DNA of 64,000 bases from Amblyornis subalaris (GCA_018881555.1 JACAXG010000121.1:2045858-2109857), one strand, 5' to 3'. Shown: positions 36,598-48,059, counted from the stretch's first letter. Program-made: numbers and translations. Notes: generated by a model not told the origin, from the sequence alone.

Positions 36598-36708
36598 ATA
36601 AAAAACAGGAATGAGAGCCAGGAGGACATTCCAGTTTGGACAAGCAACTCCTTGGCTGTGACCGGAACTGGAGGGAAGTGACATGAGGCATTCTCCCGAC
36701 TTTTTATT

Positions 36709-36771
36709 GAATCATGGGATCCTGGAATGGCCTGCCTTGGAAGGGACCTTGAAGCTCATCCAGAATTCATT
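36709..36771 (-). mobile_element. CR1 3' tail fragment, antisense
   Basis: On the plus strand gaatcatgggatcctggaat, gcctgccttggaagggacct and tgaagctcatccag match the reverse complement of the CR1 3' terminus (consensus tcatagaatggtttgggttg gaagggacctt). Homology ends where the minisatellite begins. Confidence 0.78.
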
Positions 36772-36773
36772 CC

Positions 36774-36853
36774 ACCCTCCCTCCCTCCCTCCCTCCCTCC
36801 CTCCCTTCCTTCCTTCCTTCCTTCCTTCCTTCCTTCCTTCCTTCGTTCCTTCC
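36774..36853 (+). repeat. (CCCT)n then (CTTC)n microsatellite
   Basis: A pyrimidine-only tract, broken once by a G at 36,845: about eight CCCT units then about twelve CTTC units. It links the CR1 tail to the minisatellite. Its mirror-like polypyrimidine nature could allow triplex (H-DNA) formation. Confidence 0.95.
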
Positions 36854-36862
36854 TCAATAATT

Positions 36863-37815
36863 CCAGAATGTCTTCCTTCCAGAATTCCAGAATTCCTTCT
36901 TTCCTTCCAGAATTCCTTCCTTCCAGAATTCACTCCAGAATTCCTTCTTTCCAGAATTCCTTCTTTTCTTCCAGAATTCCATCTTTCCTTCCAGAATTCC
37001 TTCCATAATTCCTTCTTTCCTTCCAGAATTCCTTCCATAATTCCTTCTTTTCTTCCAGAATTCCTTCTTTCCTTCCAGAATTACTTCATTTCCTCCAGAA
37101 TTCCTTCCAGAATTCCTTATTTCCTTCCAGAATTCCTTCTTTTCCTCCAGAATTCCTTCCAGAATTCCTTCATTTCCTCCAGAATTCCTTCCAGAATTCC
37201 ATATTTTCCTTCAGAATTCCTTCCAAAATTCCTTCTTTTATTCCAGAATTCCTTATTTTCCTCCAGAATTCCTTATTTTCCTCCAGAATTCCTTCCAAAA
37301 TTCCTTCTTTCCTTCCAGAATTCCTTCTTTTCCTCCAGAATTCCATCTTTTCTTCCAGAATTCCATCTTTTCTTCCAGAATTCCATCTTTTCTTCCAGAA
37401 TTCCTTCTTTTCCTCCAGAATTCCTTCTTTTCTTTTAGAATTCCTTCAAAAATTCTATCGTTTCTTCCAAAATTCCTTCTTTTCTTTCCAGAATTCCTTC
37501 ATTTCCTCGAGAATTCATTCCAGAATTCCTTCTTTTCCTCCAGAATTCCTTCCAGAATTCCTTCTTTTCTTCCAGAATTCCTTCCAGAATTCCTTCATTT
37601 CCTCCAGAATTCCTTCCAGAATTCCTTCATTTCCTCCAGAATTCCTTCTTTTCTTCCAGAATTCCTTCTTTTCTTTCCAGAATTCCTTCTTTTCCTCCAG
37701 AATTCCTGCCAGAATTCCTTCATTTCCTCCACAATTCCTTCCAGAATTCCTTCCAGAACTTCTTCCTTCCAGAATTCCTTCCTTCCAGAATTCCTTCTTT
37801 CCTTCCTTCCCTCCC
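36863..37815 (+). repeat. Minisatellite of 12- and 20-bp AGAATTCC units
   Basis: About 950 bp of tandem variants. Two unit types alternate: a 12-mer agaattccttcc and a 20-mer agaattccttcttttcctcc (with ttttcttcc, atttcctcc and tttccttcc variants). They often pair as a 32-bp higher-order unit. Nearly every unit contains GAATTC, so the block holds dozens of EcoRI sites. Open frames through the array (a 251-codon plus frame of Phe, Leu, Pro and Ser; minus frames of Lys, Glu, Trp and Gly) follow from the repeat and should not be annotated as proteins. Variant units lie intermixed, as expected from repeated unequal exchange. Confidence 0.96.
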
Positions 37816-39398
37816 ATTAACATCCCGATCCGTTCCGTGTGGCACAACATTTGCTGCATTTTCTGATGGCTGTGGATTTGCATACAAATATTCCATCCTA
37901 TTCTGGATTTTATTAAACCTTTGGCTTCTCTACCCTTCGGATTCCCACTGCTCTCCGCACTGCTAAAATGTGGGAAAAGAGGAGCCGAGGAGAAGCACGT
38001 CTGAGGACGTGGAGGACAGGAGGAGAAGGACTCTGGAAAGGCTCATCCCACGCAGGATCGCGGCGATGTCCTGGCTGGGTTCGGTTCAGTTCTGTTTTGT
38101 TTTGCACACAGTCCGGGCTGGAACTGATCGCCATAAACCCCGGGAAACCAGGCCAACCCTGCTGATCTGTTTCCCCAAAGCCATGGAATCCTGCATGGAA
38201 GGCCAGGGCTCTTCCAGCTCCAGCCAGAGCTCGGGAACCGAAACCTTTTTAGAATTTGTTGTCAAAATAAAAAGAGTAGTTCTTGGTGTGTTTTCTTGGA
38301 GTATTCCTGTAAAGGATACTTCCCCAAGTTCCCGAGATGGATTCTCTAACAGCGAAAGGAAACGAAGCTTGAAGGCATTGTTGCTCTTCCAGCCTTCACC
38401 TTGCTGGGTTTGTGGTTCATTNTATATTTGTCTCATGATTCTTAAATTCCTTCGACTTTTTATTTACCTTCTCCGTTACTTCTTGACACCATAACCTAAT
38501 ATGCCCAAAATTGCCCTGAAAAACCACTTTGCAAAGAAGACACAATGATTGCACCACTTTTTCTCTTCATTGTTTTGNCAAAGGAGTTTGTTCTGGGAGC
38601 CCCATTCACGCCGCTGCTGCTCCATGCGTGCCGGTGCTTCCTTTGGAAATCCCTGCTCCAGGGCTTTAGAGACTGCCCACGGAAAGCCTCAACGGGCGAA
38701 AGCCTTGGCAACCTTGATCTCAGCACGGGAGGAAGCCCCTGAGTTTTAAGAGGGTTTATTTCCCTCTGAGTTGCAACTCNCATTACTGCGTGGGCTTTCC
38801 TCAGAGGGAACTTTTCGGACTCTCCGTGTCCTCCTGTGGCCTGGACTGGGGAACGAACGTGGCTGAGCACGAACAACACCTGCTGCCCAGGGAGGAAACC
38901 CAAGGAGGAGTCTCCTGGGTCNCTTTTGCCCAGCCCTCCCAGCTGTGATGCAGTCCTGGCACTTCTTCTANGGAAAAGGGAAGAGCAGCTAAAATTGAGG
39001 GATAATTCAGCNCCCTTTCCCCACCCCCACCCCAATCGATTCCTGCCGCCAAATACAGAAGTTTCATATCCTGACCACCTCCTGCCCGTTTGTGGAGGCC
39101 ATAAACCAGGCAGATAGATTTTCTTTCCCCCAGCTCAGGGTTTAATTTCACACCTTGGGCNTTGTTATTTGTCCCACGGCCCTCTTAGGCAGTCTGAACA
39201 CATCGAGGCGTGATTGAGAAGGCGCAAAGGTTATTGACACTCTCTTTACGGGCCCTTTGAACTGTTCCCGTGAAATAAAGGGAACACACAATAATAGGAA
39301 ACAGAAGCAGCAGTGCATTAGTAATAAAAAACAGGGGGAAAAAAATCCCAGACTGGTGGGGCTCTAAATGGTTTGCTCCGTTCTTACTCACCAAACCT
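37816..39398. other. Unique stretch, no gene recognised
   Basis: No repeat family is seen. An 11-bp perfect inverted repeat (ttccctctgag, 38,760-38,770, with 38,800-38,810) is compatible with chance. Confidence 0.4.
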
Positions 39399-39541
39399 GA
39401 ATCACGGAATGCTTTGGGTGGGAAGGGATCTTAAAGCCCATGCAGTGCCACCCCCTGCCATGGGCAGGGACACCTCCCACTGTCCCAGGGTGCTCAGAGC
39501 TCTGTCCAGCCCGGCCCTGGACACTCCCAGGGATGCCTTCA
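39399..39541 (-). mobile_element. CR1 LINE 3' fragment, antisense
   Basis: On the plus strand gaatcacggaatgctttggg, gggaagggatcttaaagccc, gcagggacacctcccactgt and cctggacactcccagggatg follow the reverse complement of the CR1 3' end of the younger group. It is cut after about 140 bases. Confidence 0.9.
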
Positions 39542-40149
39542 GTCTCCTGGAGTAAAAGCAGGCAGCTGTTCAGGCTTCTCCATCTCTGCTCCCTTCTCCG
39601 TTGCTGGTTTCCCGGGAAAGCCACACCTTTGAGGAGCTGTAGCCCTGAGAGGACACACATGGCACCTGCCCAGGCCTGGGCATCACAGGAGGACTGAGCT
39701 GGTGTCTCTCCCACCAAGCACCTCTGGATACATCATCCAATGAATTTGTCTTCTTCNTGTCACAGCTTCTTGTCATTGGTGCTCTGTCACTCAGAGTTAT
39801 CCCCATTTTTTCGGTATCACTCCTGCCNGGGGATTATTTAATGTTTCAGATGTATTTGATTGTTCCTTATTTGTATCACTTTGTGCTTGGCTTTACTGAG
39901 AATCTTTTTGCTTATTTTGGACTGGTTTGCCAATTTTTTGAGGTCTTTCAGATTCTGATCCAATCCTCCAAAGCACTTAGAATTTCCTGTTTCTCTACAT
40001 GATATTCAAGCCTTTGTGAATCCCATTAAGCACTTACCCTCAGTTAATACCTTGTGCAAATAATGAACTTTTCGGTTCTTAGTCCAAACAAACAAAGCAT
40101 TTAGCCTTGAATATATGTGATTTCTTTTTTTTTTCCTTAGAGAAGCAAA

Positions 40150-40183
40150 TCCCTTCCAGCTCAGCATATTCTGTGATTCTGTG
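40150..40183 (+). mobile_element. Possible CR1 3' terminal tail
   Basis: tcccttccagctcagcatat followed by tctgtgattctgtgg resembles the extreme 3' end of sense CR1 (cccttccaacccaaaccattctgtgattctgtg). It would be a very short, 5'-truncated insertion. It lies just after a strong polypyrimidine/AG site (40,123-40,140). The 40-codon open frame that follows that acceptor would therefore be partly repeat-derived. Confidence 0.5.
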
Positions 40184-42692
40184 GAGAAAAGTCATTATGA
40201 GTCAAAGGAAATATTTTTGTTTTCATTGCAGATAATTCCGATAAAAGAAAAGTACTGGAAATGAAAAGCTTCATTAGGGAACACTGAAAAACAACAAAGA
40301 AGTGCCACTCTTTCTACCTAACCCAGTGCTTAAGCTGCTTACCCACAGCCCCAGAGACNTGGATTCACTGCCCTCTCCCACAGGGAAGTGTCAAATCCCC
40401 AGTTCCCAGAACCCCCGGCCCTCAAGCTCCTTGCCAGTGCCGGGCAGCTTTTCAGTCTCCCCTTTGAAGGAACTGATTTTTACAACGTGCTGATCCCTGG
40501 CAGAGGGGCAAGAGCCAGGGCATTCCCCTTTCCAGGGGAGTATCCCGGCCACAGCAGGGACAGCACCAAGCTCCAGCTGCTCTTTCCCATGTCCTGGACA
40601 GGTCTGCTCTTAGAGAGATCTTGTGAGCAGCAGCCAGCAGAGGAAACTCCTCCCATCCCTCCAAACCAGGATAGGAACCTTCTCCCATCACTCCAATCCA
40701 GGATACCCTTCACGTGGTGGTGGCCTCAGACGTGGAACCGGAGAAGGGTGAACAGCCCTACACATTTAAAAGGTTCTTCACATCAGAATGGGCTCATTGG
40801 TGTTCTCCTAAAAGAGGATGAAGATCCTTGCTCCCCTTGAGCAACCCAAAAAATCTCTTTATATCAAAATTTTCCGAAAAGTTTTGCCAAAGTGGCTGTG
40901 TCACTCAAGCCAACCCCAAACTCCTTCTTCAGTGAGCAAACCATGCTCAGGGCAAGGATTCTGTCCTTTGCTTATATGACAAGTTAATGCCATGGTGGGA
41001 GACACTAACAGGTATAAAGGGCAAAGATAGGAGCTTTTTTCTCTCCTCTTGGGGCATTTGCTTTGTGGCTTAATTGCAGAAGAAAAGTCCACCAGAGAGA
41101 AGTTTAAATTTAGTCTCCCCTTGGTNTGGAACATCACCACTCCAATACTTGCACAAGGGGCAAAGTCTTTGGAGTTGGCTTGGCAGCCACTGAAATCAAA
41201 GTCAAATTTCCCACTGACTTTAGGTGGCAAAGTCAAGGTCCTTTACTCTTGCAAAGAGCCTTGTCGTACTTTAGGCCCTCTAAACACTTCAGAAATCCTT
41301 TTGGCTGCTAAAATAAAAGACATTGTGACGTTTGTTTACAAATCTGCACCCTTAGGGGAGATCTGGATTGACTTGTTGACTCTGTGGGGGCANCAGAATT
41401 CCACCAAATGGAAATATTTCAGTCAGACTTTTCAGTTAAAATGCTAACACTTTTGGTTTGCATCTTAATGCTGCACTGACACTGAATTAAAATGGAGTCC
41501 CAGTGGTAATGTGCAATATCTGAATCAATGCCACATGATTAGTGTTGTGAAAATGAATATTAAATGATATAATAGCAACGGGACTCACAAAACAAGAAGG
41601 GATTTTTAAGGGAATAAAGCCTTTGGTGTCCATTAACTCACGCCTGACTAACGCTAAATTATGATCAAATATCTGGAAAATACTTGTGAGAGCTTCACTA
41701 ATGCCCACAAAACATATCCTAATTAATGCTATTAGGATAAATTCTGAAAGGATTCATTTTGACTCAGTGCTTTGAATGGATAGTTACCCACGAGTTTCAT
41801 CTCAACAAGCTCTGCCATTCTCACAGCCCAGGGATGACTTTCAGTCCCACGAAGATGCTCTCCAGAGCTGTGTCCAAATTCTTCATTTAAAGCCCACCAA
41901 TGACTGCTTTTTCTGTGATATATTTCTCCTGGAGCTTCCTGCCATTACTGGGAATCACATCCTGCCTCGTGTGGCTGCTGCCTGGTCAGTGCAATCCCTG
42001 CATCCACAGGTTTATGTGGCTGGGACAAAGGGAGGAGCACAAGGATGGATGATTTCAGTCTGCCCACCCTCATATTAAATAAGTTTTACCTCATTTTCTA
42101 GAGAAGAAAACTGCTTGGATTCAGACTGTGCCAGGCACCAGCTGCNTGGATCTTTGGAGGTTGTTCCCTGCTCACCTGGAGTCTCCCACATCCATTCCAC
42201 TGTGGCAGGACCCGGTCCCAATGCCTTCCACACATCAAGAATCTGGTTTGTATTCTCTGAATGTAAAATAACACATTCTCCATCGAACTATTTCCCTGCA
42301 AAATTAACCTCCCAAACAAGCTAAGTGTTCTTTAATATCTAAAACATGAAAGCTGTTCACAATTTACCCCANTAAATTGTTAGAGACACACTCAAGCACA
42401 GGCCACTTTACAAGGCATGGGAACAATATAAATTTATATTAAACACTTGTANCTCGGTGAAAATTACAGATACTCTTTCAAGTTCTCCTCTTCCCTTTAG
42501 CTTGATCTGCTCTCTGAACTTTAACAAATCTGCTGCTGATTTCACCCAAAACACATGTCCAGCCGAGTTTAGAGCATGTGCTTTGCTGGAGTTATGCTTG
42601 GATTAAATCCAGAGAAGCCCAGTGCATTCTCCTAAACAGCACTGCNTTCATACATGCTCACAGGTTGGCCTAAATCAAGGCCTTCAAACACA

Positions 42693-42708
42693 NNANTNNN
42701 NTTNGGGN
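42693..42708. other. Cluster of ambiguous bases
   Basis: About ten N lie within 16 bases, next to a T-rich run. This is an unresolved low-complexity spot in the assembly, not biology. Confidence 0.9.
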
Positions 42709-45700
42709 TTTTTTTTGTTTGCATTGCTCAAAACCTTCCTCTCCGTTTAACCTTCCTGTTAATTGATTAAAAAATGATTTGCCAAAGTGATAAATATCAT
42801 CTATGAGCCAGGGCAGAGGTATGCCAAAATTATCTTCCATGTAGTCAGTAGGCAAATGAAAAACAGGTCTACTGTTTGTATGTCTGATAATTCACTTATT
42901 TTTAATAGTTTGCAGCCCCCGTTTGTCTACACATTGCTTATGTCACTTGTAAATCTATTCAGTATAATTAAATCTTATAAATCTATTCAGTCTAATTAAA
43001 AAAAAAATACTGATTGGCTTGGCTTTCCCNAAGCTGCATAAAGATTGGATGCTACATTTTGATTTGCAGGGGGAAAAAAGAAAATGCAACAGGTCAGAGT
43101 CATCCCAATCTTACACCAATCAGTGCCACATTCTGAACAACCACAGTCACCATTGCTGACTTCAATGAAAAAGGGATTTTTTTTATGGCTTTTTTGCCCA
43201 AAGTGCAGGTCTGAGACTGTCATTGAAGAATGTGCTTCTGCATATGGCTGAATTCAAAATATTCAGACTGCCATGCAAGCTTGACTTGAGGATGTGCTGA
43301 AAGAGATATTGGCCTGCACAGAATAGGGTGAGGTAGCAAACTTCTGTCCCATCCCATGATTTCTGCAGCTCAGGAAGCAGAGCATTTTTCCTGAAGGGAA
43401 AAAAAAAAACACCTTTATACAAGACACTGCCACCACCACTGCTTTTTTTCTTTCTCTTATTTTATAACTGGTCAAGATAGCACATTTCAAATTAAAATTA
43501 AAATTAACCTCCTTTCAAATAGTTTAAATAGCTCAGAAAGTTCGACTAGGTTTGCTTTTCAGGGAATGAATAGGATATGTTCTTATCTGAACAACATAAA
43601 TAGACATTTGCATTTTCACACCTGCTACAAGTGGAAATCCTTGGTGCCAATGAAATCCAGGTCCTTTCCCGTGCCCTGCAGCCTGTCTGTGCATTGCACT
43701 GCTGCTGCAGCAAGGCTGAGTGCAGGAATTTGTGGGGGACAAAGGGGAGTTGATTGTGAAAGGAAATGAGAGCCAAGCCAACGTCACTCACTCGCACCGA
43801 GGCTGCCAGACCCACNTTCCCAGCACCACAGCTCTTCCCTCTCCTTCTCCCCTGATCCTGTCGTGCTTCCACAGCCACACAGTCCCATCCTCCTCATCGC
43901 TGTGACACTGCTGATAGGATTCTCTACCCTAAACTTTGCCCACATCTTTCAGGGAACGCTAATGAATTTGTAGTCCAAGCTAGGACTCACACTTCTGTTT
44001 CAAGCAGAGACATGAAAAGGCCCTGATTTTCAGGCAGATTTTCAGGCAACATTTGCCAAACCATTTCTGTGGTTTTACTTCAGTGTTTGCTTGGCCTTTT
44101 GGTGCATCCAGAGGTGCACCCACATGAAATCAGGCCCTGGCTGCTCTCTTGAAGCACCAATTTGGTTCACTCATTCTTGTGGGAGTGCTTGGGCTACAGA
44201 TTCCTCCTACTCCACAAAANATACCTTTAACTACAAACCCGAGGTACCTTTTGTCCACTCAGCTCTTCACAGTTACTTCAGCACGTGGTCGAGCAAAGAG
44301 AGGAATTTAATTATCCTGTTTAATCACCAGCTTTCCATGGAANGTGCTCTTTACCTTCCCATGGGCCAGGATACTGAGCTTGGTGGACTCCTGTCCTGGA
44401 CTGCTGCTGTTCCTGCATCCCAGTTTAATTCACAACCAAACCATCCTTCCTCGAGACCTGGAGTTACGCATGAACAGCACAATAATTCATGTAAACTGCT
44501 GTTTACTGCTTTGTTCTCATTAAACAAGCAAATCCCTCAAAATCTGGCCGGGCTGGGAGCTGAAGCTCCACGGGGCTGACTGTCCAGGGCTGTCAATCCC
44601 AGCGGGAAGGGCAGAGGCAGGAAGTGGGGCAGGATTAGCCCTGCTGAGCATTATCTCAGCGAACTGGATGTGAGGCTTCAGCTGCTTCCGTGGGGCTCTT
44701 CCCGGCACCTTGGGGCAGTGATTTCCTTCCCCTTAAGTCTTTTCACCCACTGATTATATCCCAAACAAGTGGATGATGATGATGTATAACAAGCTTAATA
44801 AAGCTTATCAAATTAAAATAAAAATGGATTTTTAAAACCTTTCTGAGTCTGCCAACATAGAACAAAAAGATGTTTCTGGTATCTTCTTCCCAGAGTCTGA
44901 AGGACACAGAATGAGAAAGNTGGAGACAAAATCTTTTGGAGTCANTGGAGAATTTTTTGTTCCCATAAGAAAGGAAAAAAAAAGGGAAACATCCACCAGT
45001 ANTGATTCCAAGGGTTTTGCTTTGCTATATTTTGTCCAGGTTTAACCCAATCTTTTTCACTCCCTGGAAAGAAAAGTTTCATTTTCTGTTGCAAACTCAT
45101 TTCTACAACTGCAAAACAAAAACAAGTGTCAAGGATATGATTCACTGAGAGTTTTCAGAAGGAAAATGATCTGAAATCCCATTTTCTTCTGAAATTCCAG
45201 CGCCTGGGAAGTTCTGAATTTCCTCTGTGCTTTCANTTCAGTCTAGAAGGAAAAACATTTCGAATAGTCAAAAAAAAAAAAGTTTTTTCTCCCTTTCAGC
45301 TTCTTCCAGAGCACTGTGGCTGGTTGTGAGTGAGGAAGAAGTGTTTCCAGAGCTGTCCACAAGTGATGCCTACTCATTTCCTGGAGCCAAAAATGGGCTT
45401 GTGTGTCTGGGCAGTGACTTCTGACTCAGATTTAATTATTTCAGGAAGAGCTGTCCCCTCATGGTGCCAGCAGCAGGTGTAAGGGAGGATGTGTGTCTGT
45501 ATGGGATGCTCCTGAGCCCAGGCCTTTGTCTTCAGCTGGGCCATAATTCCATAGAATTCAACATAATTCCACATCAGGTCCTTGGAAGCAAGGTGGGATG
45601 GAATTATAGAGGAGCTATTTTTAGCATTCAGAAATGAGTCTTTTAAGCTGCCCAAGCAGATGCTCCGTGCCTTTCCCTGTGCCCTCCAGGATGCCGAGCT

Positions 45701-46708
45701 CCGGTGAACCACGAGCAGAAAGGAGGCGCAGGCTGTGCCTGCAGACAGGGTCAGGCTTGCATCAGACCTNGTGGAAATAAAAATACATTCTCAAAGACCT
45801 GCTGGAGTCCTTCTGAANGTGGAGATGGTGCTGAACAACTGCTTAGATGATTCTGCAGCTTTTAAACCCAAAATGGTTCTGTTTGAAAGGCCTTCTCTAG
45901 GAAGTGACAGCTGTTTAGCCCACTGAAATTTAGATTTATTTTCTGAAATCTGCTGGCTTTTTGATCATTTTTCTCATGTTTGGAATGAGTACTTCTCAAA
46001 ATTGCAATTGCGCAGTTTTCAAGTGAAAGAAGCAAAACAATAGGAATACCATAAAAAAGTGGTGAGGACCANCAATGAAACAAAATTTAAAAGACCCAAA
46101 GAAATCAAAAGCAGCCGTGCCTGAAAACTAAAAACTAAAGCCAAGAAGGAGAGAGTGCTATGGCATCTGGAAAGGAAAAATGCATGANGAGTAGAGAGGG
46201 GAAGATGATTTATTCAACCTTTGGGCTTTTTTCTTAATTATGTTTTAAGAACGCTTCCTTTTAATTAGGAACACGACCGGCTCAGGGACTCAGCTCCTCA
46301 GACCTCCACAACCACAGCTCAACAGCCTGCAAAAGCTGCTCCTTCCACCACCTTTCCCACTGCTGCTGCTGTGCTTGAATTCGGACTGTGCTGCCAAAAA
46401 CGGGAACGTCCTGGAGGAAAATGCCTGCAAGCACCAACATTCCCGTGCTGCGCCACGCAGGGCTGCTGTGAAAAACCTGCCATTTTCGGAGGCCCTTAAG
46501 TGTTATTTTTATGCTTTTACATTGCTATATTCCTGTAGGTAACACTACCCCAAATGGCTACAAACCTGCTCTCCATTGCAATCANATTGTTCTAAAATAA
46601 AGGCTACATGTGCTTATTTAAAAACACCAATAATTCAGTGTTGTTTCACTCTAACCCATGCCAAGGGANGTGTTAACAAGAACCTNGGTTATCCTCGCCC
46701 TCAGGGGC

Positions 46709-46890
46709 AGGTGGTGACAGGTGCCCAGGGAATTTGTCGGTGCTCCATCCCTGGAAGTGTCCAAGGCCAGGCTGGACAGGGCTCTGAGCACCCTGGGATA
46801 GTGGAAGGTGTCCCTGCCCACAGCAGGGGCTGGAACGGGATGAGCTTGAAGGTCCCTTCCAGCGCAGGGGTTCTGTAATTCCATGATCTG
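46709..46890 (+). mobile_element. CR1 LINE 3' fragment, sense
   Basis: ggtgctccatccctggaagt, gtccaaggccaggctggaca, gggctctgagcaccctggga, gatgagcttgaaggtccctt and then ggttctgtaattccatgat make up the CR1 3' UTR with its terminal tail in sense orientation. The first 30 bases are more diverged. The 3' end faces the 3' end of the antisense copy at 47,092, about 200 bases away. Confidence 0.9.
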
Positions 46891-47091
46891 GACATGGCAT
46901 GGGTGATGTGATCGGTCCAGTCACNCCTGCACAGCCCCGGGAGTGGAGCACTGGGGAGGGATGAGTGGAGTCCAAGGCTGGGGTGTCACTGTCACCCTGC
47001 CAGCATCACTGCGTCCCTCGGCGTGGGCTGGTGTCCCTCCGTGGTGTCTGCGCCAGACAGAGTCAGCAGCTTGCTCGGAGCTCACTCCGCT

Positions 47092-47512
47092 GAGTCACAG
47101 AGCCTCCGAGGCTGGAAAAGAGCTCCAAAATCATCGAGTCCATCCTTTCACTGATCCCCCCCTTGTCCCCGGCCCAGAGCCCTGAGTGCCACGGCCAGCC
47201 ATTTCTGAACATCTCCAGGGATAGGCACTCCAAACTTCCCCGGGCAGTTCCAATGCCTGACCACCCTTTCAGTGAAGAAATTCCTGCTGATGTCCAACCT
47301 GAGCCTCCTCTGGCACAGCTTGAGGCCGTTCCCTCTCATCCCGTCCCTGTTCCCTGGGAGCAGATCCCAAATCCCACCTGGCTGCCCCCTCCTTTCAGGG
47401 AGTTGTGCAGAGCCAGAAGGTCCCCCCTGAGCCTCCTTTTGTCCGGGCTGAGCCCCTTTCCCAGCCTCCTCACCCGCTCCTCACGGGAATGACTCCAGTG
47501 CAGGGCCTGGAG
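47092..47512 (-). mobile_element. CR1 LINE fragment of the older subfamily, antisense
   Basis: On the plus strand gagtcacagagcctccgagg, ctggaaaagagctccaaaat, catctccagggataggcact, ttccaatgcctgaccaccct and gagccagaaggtcccccctg match the second CR1 lineage. It continues into cacgggaatgactccagtgc, corresponding to the cttgtgctccag region. It is closely comparable to 34,183-34,575. Confidence 0.87.
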
Positions 47513-47629
47513 ACGCACGGGGCCGTGCAAACACCATCCCTGACATCCCAACACCTGCGGAGTCACCACGGAGCACCCCCAGGCAGGCACTCCTGGCACA
47601 GGGAGATGATGGAGAGTGGTTCAGAGCAG

Positions 47630-47960
47630 TGACTCATCTCGGCTCATCTGTGCCGCTCCAACGCCGCTCATAAAACGTGCTGACAGCCCCGGCGCTAATG
47701 CCGTGTGCGCTATCTCTCTGATCAGCGCCGTGTTTATCTTAAAGAGCCCTGGTTGTTCCTTCCATTGCCTGTCCCAGTCATTCAGGGCCGAACAAAGGAT
47801 CGTTTGTGCGGCGCAGAGCTGGGCTTAATCCCACAAAGGGCTGAGCGTCCCTGCAGCAGCGGGCTCAGTCGCACGCTGCACTCCGAGCGTGTCAACAGCC
47901 CCGCTCGGATCGGCAAGACTAATTGTGCCCTCGGAGTTAAGCACGGGCTTAAGTGCACTT
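47630..47960. promoter_or_regulatory. Motif-rich, CpG-containing block, possible enhancer
   Basis: Unlike the CR1 sequence beside it, this block is complex and carries many recognisable transcription-factor words within 330 bases. They are TTATCT (GATA, 47,734-47,739), AACAAAG (SOX, 47,791-47,797), TAATCC (OTX/PITX type, 47,826-47,831), ACAAAG (47,833-47,838), TAATTG (47,920-47,925) and TTAAGTG (NKX2 type, 47,949-47,955). CpGs are kept although the block is not a full CpG island. This pattern is typical of conserved developmental enhancers, but single motifs are common, so cross-species alignment is needed. Confidence 0.3.
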
Positions 47961-48059
47961 CTGGAGCGCGGCCAGGATACTCAGCACCTTGCAAGGCTGA
48001 TAGTCCGGCGACCAAATTTTGTTTGGGGAGAATTCATATTCAAGGAAAGCAAAATGACC

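Larger units (their letters stand above)
39542..46708. other. Long unique stretch with no identified gene
   Basis: Apart from a possible CR1 tail at 40,150-40,183 and an N cluster at 42,693-42,708, I recognise no repeat. The region is AT-rich, especially 41,440-41,780, 42,320-43,250 and 44,760-45,290. A 112-codon minus frame at 45,374-45,712 has balanced residues but no splice or promoter support. Confidence 0.4.

Noticed and set aside
38760..38810. 11-bp perfect inverted repeat with a 29-base loop
   Set aside because: Roughly one such stem is expected by chance in 64 kb, and nothing around it suggests a structured RNA or transposon end.
44770..44810. ATG-repeat and paired HindIII sites resembling a C/D-box snoRNA start
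   Set aside because: No C box/D box pair with terminal stem could be drawn.
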